This document shows positions 58,302 to 64,000 of a DNA stretch of 64,000 nt, one piece after another. Location of the stretch: NCBI GenBank assembly GCA_023230455.1, contig JALNXH010000015.1, forward strand, positions 29,089 to 93,088. Reading direction: 5' to 3'. The notes below the pieces were generated by a model. That model saw nothing but the letters and a program-made list of their open reading frames with translations, was not told the origin of the DNA and ran no database searches. The position numbers and the translations under genes are program-made. Source of the DNA: Rhodocyclaceae bacterium. GTDB taxonomy: Bacteria > Pseudomonadota > Gammaproteobacteria > Burkholderiales > Rhodocyclaceae. Position 1 is the stretch's first letter, and the number at the start of each line of letters is the position of its first letter.

Positions 58302-59468
58302 ATGGTTCCTCGTACTGCCCTTGCCACCCTCCTGCGCCTGGCGCGCGGCTTTCCCATTGTCGCCCTGACCGGGCCGCGCCAATCGGGAAAGACCACGCTG
58401 GCGCGCGTCGCCTTTCCCGGCAAGCCCTACGTCACCCTGGGAAATGCCGACATGCTGGCTTACGCAGAAAGCGACACGCGCCGCTTTCTCGCCAACTATC
58501 CGGGCGGCGCAATCATCGACGAGGCGCAACGCTGCCCGGTGCTGTTTTCCTATCTGCAAGGCTGGGTAGACGACCGCCAGCGCATGGGCGATTTCATCCT
58601 CACCGGGCCGCAGCAGTTCGGCATGCTATCGAAAATCACCCAGTCCCTCGCTGGCCGGGTCGGGCTGGTGCAACTGCTGCCGCTATCCCTGTCTGAACTT
58701 GCCGATTCCGGCATGGCCCCGGCGAGCATCGATAGCGCGCTCTGGCAGGGCGCCTACCCGGCCCTCTACGATCGTGCCCTGGCGCCGGGCGACTGGATTC
58801 CCAACTACCTTGCCACCTATGTCGAGCGCGACGTCCGCCAGTTGCTCGCGGTGCGGGAGCTTTCCCTGTTCCAGCGCTTCCTCAAGATGTGCGCGGCGCG
58901 CACCGGCCAGCTGCTCAACCTTTCGTCCCTGGCGGCAGACTGCGGCATCACCCATGTCACCGCGCGGCAGTGGCTGACGGTGCTGGAAGCCAGCTACATC
59001 GTGCACCTGCTGCCGCCTTACTACCGCAACTTCGGCAAACGGCTGGTCAAGACGCCCAAGCTGTACTTCATCGACACCGGGCTGGCCGCTTGGCTGCTCG
59101 GCATCCGGGAGGGCGCCGCCATCTCCAGCCACGCCATGCGCGGCGCGCTGTTCGAAGCGCTGGTGGTCGGCGAATTTGTCAAGCAGCGGCTCAATGCGGG
59201 ACAGCCCGCCCAGCTCTACTTCTGGCGCGATAACGTTGGTCACGAGGTGGATCTGCTGTTCGAGTCGGGCGGCAAGCTCCAGGCCGTCGAAATCAAATCC
59301 GGCATGACCTTCGCCAGCGACTGGCTCGACGCCACCCGGCGCTGGCAGGGCTATGCCGGCGACGAGGCGCTGGCACCGTGGATCGTCTATGGCGGCGACC
59401 GCTCCTTCGAAACCGGCGATTGCCGGGTCTTCTCCTGGCGTGCATTGATGGAATCGCCCGCCCCGTAA
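58302..59468 (+). CDS. AAA-family ATPase with DUF4143 C-terminal domain
   Basis: 388 residues of the AAA_14/DUF4143 group found sporadically in bacteria and archaea. Walker A is TGPRQSGKTTL; the Walker B-like acidic segment is GGAIIDEAQRCPVLF. The DUF4143 part includes TYVERDVRQLLAVRELSLFQ and LYFWRDNVGHEVDLLFESGG, where D and E of the latter, with AVEIKSG, resemble a PD-(D/E)xK nuclease-like core. Function is unknown; nuclease-like or regulatory roles have been suggested for the group. It has no obvious partner gene. It is preceded by a 12-bp inverted repeat. Confidence 0.82.
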   Translation: MVPRTALATLLRLARGFPIVALTGPRQSGKTTLARVAFPGKPYVTLGNADMLAYAESDTRRFLANYPGGAIIDEAQRCPVLFSYLQGWVDDRQRMGDFILTGPQQFGMLSKITQSLAGRVGLVQLLPLSLSELADSGMAPASIDSALWQGAYPALYDRALAPGDWIPNYLATYVERDVRQLLAVRELSLFQRFLKMCAARTGQLLNLSSLAADCGITHVTARQWLTVLEASYIVHLLPPYYRNFGKRLVKTPKLYFIDTGLAAWLLGIREGAAISSHAMRGALFEALVVGEFVKQRLNAGQPAQLYFWRDNVGHEVDLLFESGGKLQAVEIKSGMTFASDWLDATRRWQGYAGDEALAPWIVYGGDRSFETGDCRVFSWRALMESPAP

Positions 59469-59599
59469 TACCGCACGACACCCCATGGTCGTGAGCGATG
59501 CCGGACCCAACCGAAATTCCAGGGTACCGATGCGGAAGATGACGGGGGCGATACGCGCCGTGGATCAGGGAACGTCCGGGGTTCCCCGCCACATCGCCG

Positions 59600-59618
59600 T
59601 TTACGCCATTTTTACGCC
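59600..59618 (+). promoter_or_regulatory. Putative KdpE box (TTTACGCC direct repeat, 11-bp period)
   Basis: TTTACGCC at 59600-59607 and again at 59611-59618, so the same face of the helix one turn apart. The E. coli kdp operator has TTTATAC and TTTACAC with the same 11-bp period. It lies 72 nt upstream of the kdpD-like start, and the cognate KdpE homologue is encoded in the same operon. Binding is inferred. Confidence 0.6.
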
Positions 59619-59689
59619 CGATGCGCAAAACTCTACGCCGTCCCTGCCCGGCCCGACCTAAGCTGGGGCTGTATCCACCAGGAACTGCC

Positions 59690-61189
59690 ATGATCGCTTC
59701 CGCCCGCTATTCGCTGACCCTGCTCGTTTGCGCCGCCACCGCGGCGCTGCTGCTGCCGCTGCGCGACACCTTCGACCTGGCCAACATCGTGATGGTCTTC
59801 CTGCTCGTGGTATTTCTCATCGCAGTGCGCTTCGGCCGCGGGCCCGCGGTGCTGGCCTCCTTTGTTGAGGTCGGACTGTTCGATTTCTTTTTCGTTCCAC
59901 CGCATCTCACCTTCGCCGTCGCCGATGCCCAATATCTGGTCACCTTTGCGGTGATGCTGGCGGTGGGCCTGGTCAGCGCCCACCTGGTGGCCGGCATCCG
60001 CGAGCAGGCGGAACGGGCGACCCGCGGCGAAGCCGAAACCCATGCGCTCTATGACATGGCGCGCCAGCTCACCGGCGCGCTGACCATAGAGCAGGTGGCG
60101 GAAATCACCCAGCGCTTCATGGCCGACAAGTACCGCCTCGACTCGGCACTGTTCTTCGCCGACGGGGAAAGCGGATTGCAGGATGGGCCGGTGATCGGCC
60201 ACACCCCGGGCGCCATCGAGACCGGCTTCGCCCGCACCGCCTTCGAGCGCGGCGAAGTGCTGGAGATCGACGCGCTGGCCGGCAGCGGCATCGCCGCCGC
60301 CTATCTTCCCCTGCACACCTCGCTGCGCGTCTGCGGCGTGCTCGCGGTGTCGCCGCTCGACCCCGACGAGGATGCGCTGCGCGCGGCGCGGCCGCTGCTC
60401 ACCGCCATGACCTCGCTGATCGCCATCGCTGTCGAGCGCCTGCATTACGCCACGGTGGCGCAGGAGGCCGAAGTACAGATGGCCTCTGAGAGGCTGCGCA
60501 ACTCGATCCTCTCCGCACTCTCCCACGACCTGCGCACGCCGCTGACCTCGCTGGTCGGGCTCGCCGACAGCCTCACCCTGACGCAACCGCCATTACCCGA
60601 AGCAGCGCGCGAAACCGCCGCCGCCCTGCGCGACCAGGCACGGGCCATGAGCCGCCTGCTCGGCAATCTGCTCGACATGGCACGCCTGCAGGCAGGCCGC
60701 GTGCACTTGCGCCGCGAGTGGCAGCCCATCGAGGAAGTCGTCGGTGCGGCGGTGCGCCTGCTCGAACCGGCGCTGGCACATCATCGCCTGCATATTTCGC
60801 TGCCCGCCGATCTGCCGCTGGTGAACATCGACGCGGTGCTGATGGAACGCGTGCTCGGCAACCTGCTGGAGAACGCGGCGAAGTACGCGCCGGCGGGCAG
60901 TGCGATCGCTCTTGCTGCACGCGTCGACGGCAATGCCCTTGAAATCTCCGTGCGCGACGAGGGGCCGGGGTTCCCCGGCGACAAACTGGATACGGCGTTC
61001 GAGCGCTTCAGTCGCGGCACGACCGAGTCGAATACGCCCGGCGTCGGCCTCGGGCTCGCCATCTGCAAGGCGATTGTCGACGCGCACGGCGGCCGCATCG
61101 CGGCAGCCAACGAAGCGCACGGCGGCGCCTGCGTCACCGTGCGCCTGCCGCTCGGCACGCCGCCGAACATCGAGGAAGAAACGTCGTGA
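59690..61189 (+). CDS. kdpD: Shortened KdpD-type sensor histidine kinase
   Basis: 499 residues, against about 890 for full KdpD. It keeps the DUF4118 four-helix membrane domain (about 8-105), a GAF-like domain (about 120-265), HisKA with SALSHDLRTPLTSLVG (phospho-His279), and HATPase (NLLENAAKYAP, DEGPGFPG, GVGLGLAI). The N-terminal KdpD and universal-stress cytoplasmic domains are absent. Start ATG 59690 follows CAGGAACTG. The stop overlaps kdpE. It should sense potassium limitation or osmotic stress, but lacking the N-domain its input may differ. Confidence 0.9.
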   Translation: MIASARYSLTLLVCAATAALLLPLRDTFDLANIVMVFLLVVFLIAVRFGRGPAVLASFVEVGLFDFFFVPPHLTFAVADAQYLVTFAVMLAVGLVSAHLVAGIREQAERATRGEAETHALYDMARQLTGALTIEQVAEITQRFMADKYRLDSALFFADGESGLQDGPVIGHTPGAIETGFARTAFERGEVLEIDALAGSGIAAAYLPLHTSLRVCGVLAVSPLDPDEDALRAARPLLTAMTSLIAIAVERLHYATVAQEAEVQMASERLRNSILSALSHDLRTPLTSLVGLADSLTLTQPPLPEAARETAAALRDQARAMSRLLGNLLDMARLQAGRVHLRREWQPIEEVVGAAVRLLEPALAHHRLHISLPADLPLVNIDAVLMERVLGNLLENAAKYAPAGSAIALAARVDGNALEISVRDEGPGFPGDKLDTAFERFSRGTTESNTPGVGLGLAICKAIVDAHGGRIAAANEAHGGACVTVRLPLGTPPNIEEETS

Positions 61190-61878
61190 GCGCGCCGCAG
61201 ATTCTGATCGTCGAGGACGAGCCGCAGATCCGTCGCTTCGTCCGCCAGGCGCTCGAAGGCGAAGGCTGCGCGGTCCGCGAGGCGGAGACGGCGGGTGCCG
61301 GCTTGACCGAAGCCGGCACCCGCCAGCCCGAACTGGTGATCCTCGACCTCGGTCTGCCCGATCGTGACGGCACGGACTTCATCGCCGACCTGCGCACGTG
61401 GTCGGCGGTGCCGATACTGATTCTCTCCGCCCGCGACGGCGAGGACGACAAGATCCGCGCCCTCGACGCCGGTGCCGATGATTACTTGATCAAGCCCTTC
61501 GGCATCGGTGAGTTGCTGGCCCGCGTGCGTGCGCTGCTGCGACGGCGCAGCCCGGCAGCGGAAGGCACGGCACAACTGGCGTTCGGCGATGTGGAGGTGG
61601 ATTTCTCGCGCCGCCTGGTGCACCGCGCGGGTGCCGAAGTGCATCTGACGCCGATCGAATACCGCCTGCTCTCGGTACTCGCCGCCAATGTCGGCAAGGT
61701 CATGACCCATCGCCAGCTGCTGCGCGAAATCTGGGGGCCCGGCTACGCAGAGAACAGCCACTACCTGCGCGTCTATGTCGGTCACCTGCGGCAAAAGCTG
61801 GAACACGATCCGGCCCGGCCGCGCCACATCCTCACCGAAATCGGGATCGGTTATCGATTCCAGACACACCCCACCTAA
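61186..61878 (+). CDS. kdpE: KdpE-like OmpR-family response regulator
   Basis: 230 residues: receiver domain with VEDEPQ (acidic pocket), phospho-Asp in VILDLGLPD near residue 52, and Lys in DDYLIKPF near 104; then a winged-helix DNA-binding domain (LVHRAGAEVHLTPIEYRLLS to HILTEIGIGYRFQ). GTG 61186 overlaps the kinase stop by 4 nt. It probably binds the 11-bp direct repeat upstream of kdpD and regulates kup, whose start follows 20 nt after its stop. Confidence 0.93.
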   Translation: MSAPQILIVEDEPQIRRFVRQALEGEGCAVREAETAGAGLTEAGTRQPELVILDLGLPDRDGTDFIADLRTWSAVPILILSARDGEDDKIRALDAGADDYLIKPFGIGELLARVRALLRRRSPAAEGTAQLAFGDVEVDFSRRLVHRAGAEVHLTPIEYRLLSVLAANVGKVMTHRQLLREIWGPGYAENSHYLRVYVGHLRQKLEHDPARPRHILTEIGIGYRFQTHPT

Positions 61879-61898
61879 AAGCCGAATCAGGAATCTCC

Positions 61899-63773
61899 AT
61901 GTCCACATCGCACGCCCGCACCGGCCCTCTCGCCCTCGCCGCCCTCGGCGTCGTCTATGGCGATATCGGCACCAGCCCGCTGTACACCATGAAGGAGGTC
62001 TTTGCCGGGGCGCATCATCCGGTGCCGATCACCCCGGATAACGTGCTCGGCATCCTTTCGCTGATCTTCTGGTCGCTGATGATCGTGGTCACCGTGAAGT
62101 ACGTGGCCTTTATCCTCAAGGCCGACAACAAGGGTGAGGGCGGCATCATGGCCTTGATGGCGCTGGCGCTGCGCCCCGTCGCCGACGGTAGCCGGCGGCA
62201 GGCCACGATCCTCGTGCTTGGCCTGTTCGGTGCCGCGCTGTTCTACGGCGACGGCGTCATCACTCCGGCGATCTCGGTACTCTCGGCCGTCGAAGGCTTG
62301 GAAATCGCGACGCCGGAACTGAAGCCCTACGTCATTCCGATCACCCTCGGCGTACTGATCGGCCTGTTCCTCATCCAGCGCCGCGGCACCGGCAGCGTCG
62401 GCACCTTGTTCGGGCCGATCTGCGCAGTGTGGTTCCTCGCCCTTGCCGTCCTCGGCATCGCCAGCATCGTCGATCATCCGCAGGTGTTGCTCGCCCTCGA
62501 CCCACGCCAGGGGCTGGCGTTCTTCGCCGCCCAGCCGCTGCTCGCCTTTTTTTCCCTCGGCGCCGTGGTGCTGGCCGTGACCGGAACCGAAGCGCTGTAT
62601 GCCGACATGGGCCATTTCGGCCGCAAGCCGATCCAGCTCGCCTGGCTGGGCATGGTGCTGCCGGCGCTGGTGCTCAATTACTTCGGCCAGGGCGCACTGC
62701 TGCTCGACGATGCCACGGCCATCGAGAACCCGTTCTACCGCCTCGCCCCTGACTGGGCGCTGTATCCCCTGGTCGGGCTGGCCACCGCGGCGACGGTAAT
62801 CGCCTCGCAGGCGGTGATCTCCGGCGCCTTCTCGATTACCCAGCAGGCGATGCAACTGGGCTACTCGCCGCGACTGGCGGTGCAACACACCTCGGACCGG
62901 CAGATCGGCCAGATCTATCTGCCGGCGGTCAACTGGACCTTGCTGATTTTGGTCATCGCGCTGGTGCTCGGCTTCGGTTCGTCCACCAAACTCGCCGCCG
63001 CCTACGGCATCGCCGTCACCGGCACCATGGCCATTACCAGCGTGCTCGCCTTCTGCGTCGCCTACTGGCTGTGGGGCTGGCCGCTGTGGCGCGCCATGCT
63101 CGGCGCCACGCCCTTCCTCGCCATCGACCTGGCGTTCTTTTTCGCCAATGCGGCAAAGATCGCCGATGGCGGCTGGTTCCCGCTGGCTTTCGGCCTGCTC
63201 GTCTTTGTCCTGCTTACCACCTGGAAACAGGGTCGTCACCTGCTCGCCCGGCGCCTGGAAGCCGAGTCGATTCCGCTCGACGCCTTCATTGGCGGCTGCG
63301 GCGCCGATCGCGTACCGCGCGTGCCCGGCACAGCGGTATTCCTCACCACCAATCCCGACGGCGTACCGCATGCGCTGCTGCACAGCCTCAAACATTACCA
63401 GACGCTGCACCAGCGCATGGTGCTGGCCACCGTGAGCGTGCTCGACGTGCCGCGGGTTGCCGACGCACAGCGCGTCAGCGCAGAAAAATTACCCAACGAT
63501 TTCTGGCGCGTGAAAGTGTTCTACGGTTTCATGGACGAACCCGACCTGCCCGCCGCGCTGGAGTGGTGCGCCGAACAAGGCCTGCATCTGGACGCCATGG
63601 ACACCACCTTCTTCCTCGGCCGCGAAACGCTGATTCCAAAACTCGGCTCGGAGATGGCCTACTGGCGCGAGAAGCTGTTCGTCGCCCTGTTCCGCAACGC
63701 GGGCAGCGCCGCCACCTATTTCCGCCTGCCGCCCAACCGGGTGGTGGAGTTGGGCACCCAGGTGGTGCTGTGA
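61899..63773 (+). CDS. kup: Potassium transporter Kup (TrkD)
   Basis: A 624-residue KUP-family proton-coupled K+ uptake protein with 12 predicted TM helices and a cytoplasmic C-terminal domain (about 455-624). Motifs: VVYGDIGTSPLYTMKEVF near the N-terminus, NKGEGGIMALMALAL, FGAALFYGDGVITPAISVLS and GTEALYADMGHFG. It directly follows kdpE on the same strand, an unusual neighbour, since kdpDE normally control kdpFABC. Complete; the downstream region is repeat DNA. Confidence 0.96.
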   Translation: MSTSHARTGPLALAALGVVYGDIGTSPLYTMKEVFAGAHHPVPITPDNVLGILSLIFWSLMIVVTVKYVAFILKADNKGEGGIMALMALALRPVADGSRRQATILVLGLFGAALFYGDGVITPAISVLSAVEGLEIATPELKPYVIPITLGVLIGLFLIQRRGTGSVGTLFGPICAVWFLALAVLGIASIVDHPQVLLALDPRQGLAFFAAQPLLAFFSLGAVVLAVTGTEALYADMGHFGRKPIQLAWLGMVLPALVLNYFGQGALLLDDATAIENPFYRLAPDWALYPLVGLATAATVIASQAVISGAFSITQQAMQLGYSPRLAVQHTSDRQIGQIYLPAVNWTLLILVIALVLGFGSSTKLAAAYGIAVTGTMAITSVLAFCVAYWLWGWPLWRAMLGATPFLAIDLAFFFANAAKIADGGWFPLAFGLLVFVLLTTWKQGRHLLARRLEAESIPLDAFIGGCGADRVPRVPGTAVFLTTNPDGVPHALLHSLKHYQTLHQRMVLATVSVLDVPRVADAQRVSAEKLPNDFWRVKVFYGFMDEPDLPAALEWCAEQGLHLDAMDTTFFLGRETLIPKLGSEMAYWREKLFVALFRNAGSAATYFRLPPNRVVELGTQVVL

Positions 63774-63840
63774 TCGCAGCACAGACAACGCGTCGTTTCT
63801 TGACAGCACCTCAGGGAACTTGCTTGAGGGCGCGGGCTTC

Positions 63841-63945
63841 CCCCCTTCGTTCGCCCCGAGCCCCCTTCTTCCGTTCACCCCGAGCCCCCTACTTCCATTC
63901 GCCCTGAGCCTCCTTCTTCCGTTCGCCCTGAGCGTGTCGAAGGGC
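63841..63945. repeat. 24-bp tandem repeats ending in a dispersed palindromic repeat
   Basis: One 20-bp and three 24-bp units (63841-63860, 63861-63884, 63885-63908, 63909-63932) of the form CCYCCTTCTTCCGTTCGCCC + TGAG, then CGTGTCGAAGGGC. The last part, TTCGCCCTGAGCGTGTCGAAGGG, is a widely dispersed proteobacterial repeat whose translation gives PFDTLRANG. No spacers, so not a CRISPR. The segment 63946-64000 shows nothing further. Confidence 0.8.
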
Positions 63946-64000
63946 AACGGCTGACTTTTCTTTCTACCCGCCCCGTATCGCGAAGGTCGCCGGGTCCCGC

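Noticed and set aside
63841..63932. Possible CRISPR array
   Set aside because: Units are directly adjacent with no spacers, and no cas genes are present.
63489..63947. A 152-codon minus-strand frame beginning MPFDTLRANG
   Set aside because: The start is a translation of the tandem/dispersed repeat and the rest is antisense to kup.

Overview
The window is high-GC bacterial DNA from a single chromosome. Gene density, frequent 4-nt start/stop overlaps and housekeeping content fit a betaproteobacterium. Rhodocyclales-like is my best guess, based on the PilG/PilI/PilJ/ChpA chemosensory cluster, the YqgE-RuvX-PyrB-PyrC' order, many c-di-GMP proteins, NorE/NorF homologues and typical betaproteobacterial intergenic repeats. 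This is inference from gene content; no rRNA or tRNA gene was seen.

Layout. 1-7.6 kb: a rhodanese protein, NadA, then a tightly overlapping trio (substrate-binding lipoprotein, PAS/degenerate-GGDEF/EAL protein, PhnD-like/PAS/GGDEF protein). 7.6-12.9 kb: YbhP-like and ClsB-like phospholipid genes, GluQ, a PAS membrane protein, UppP and YqiA. 13-17.2 kb (minus): a four-gene ABC ATPase/permease/LolA-like/beta-barrel operon. 17.4-25.3 kb: an RNB ribonuclease, TonB-like protein, AroE, MtgA, an MgtE_N-CorA fusion, bacteriohemerythrin and a FecR protein. 25.3-28.4 kb (minus): ThiD, ThiE, HemL. 28.5-38 kb: the twitching/chemosensory cluster, convergent with a diguanylate cyclase.

38.7-41.9 kb is the most unusual part. 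It is visibly AT-richer, carries only + strand small genes (three unknown proteins, one small membrane protein, a BrnT/BrnA toxin-antitoxin pair), and the genes are separated by short imperfect palindromes resembling integron attC sites. I read it as a decayed integron gene-cassette array without an integrase. 42.1-52.5 kb returns to core genes: GloA, a quinone oxidoreductase, a 2H phosphoesterase, HipBA with a clear operator, HtpX, photolyase, YqgE, RuvX and PyrB with a catalytically degenerate PyrC'. 52.8-55.1 kb holds an unknown membrane protein, NorE/NorF homologues and a broken phosphotransferase-like gene. 55.2-64 kb holds PldA, IlvD, an AAA ATPase/DUF4143 gene with an upstream inverted repeat, and a shortened KdpD plus KdpE placed directly ahead of the Kup potassium transporter.

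Connections. Several non-coding signals tie loci together. An ATTACT-N2-AGTRAT palindrome occurs at the start of the c-di-GMP trio and again between the divergent hemerythrin and FecR genes. A direct repeat with an 11-bp period, like the E. coli KdpE box, precedes the kdpD-kdpE-kup operon. A family of intergenic inverted repeats ending in TTAACCACGGGG is scattered through the first 40 kb.
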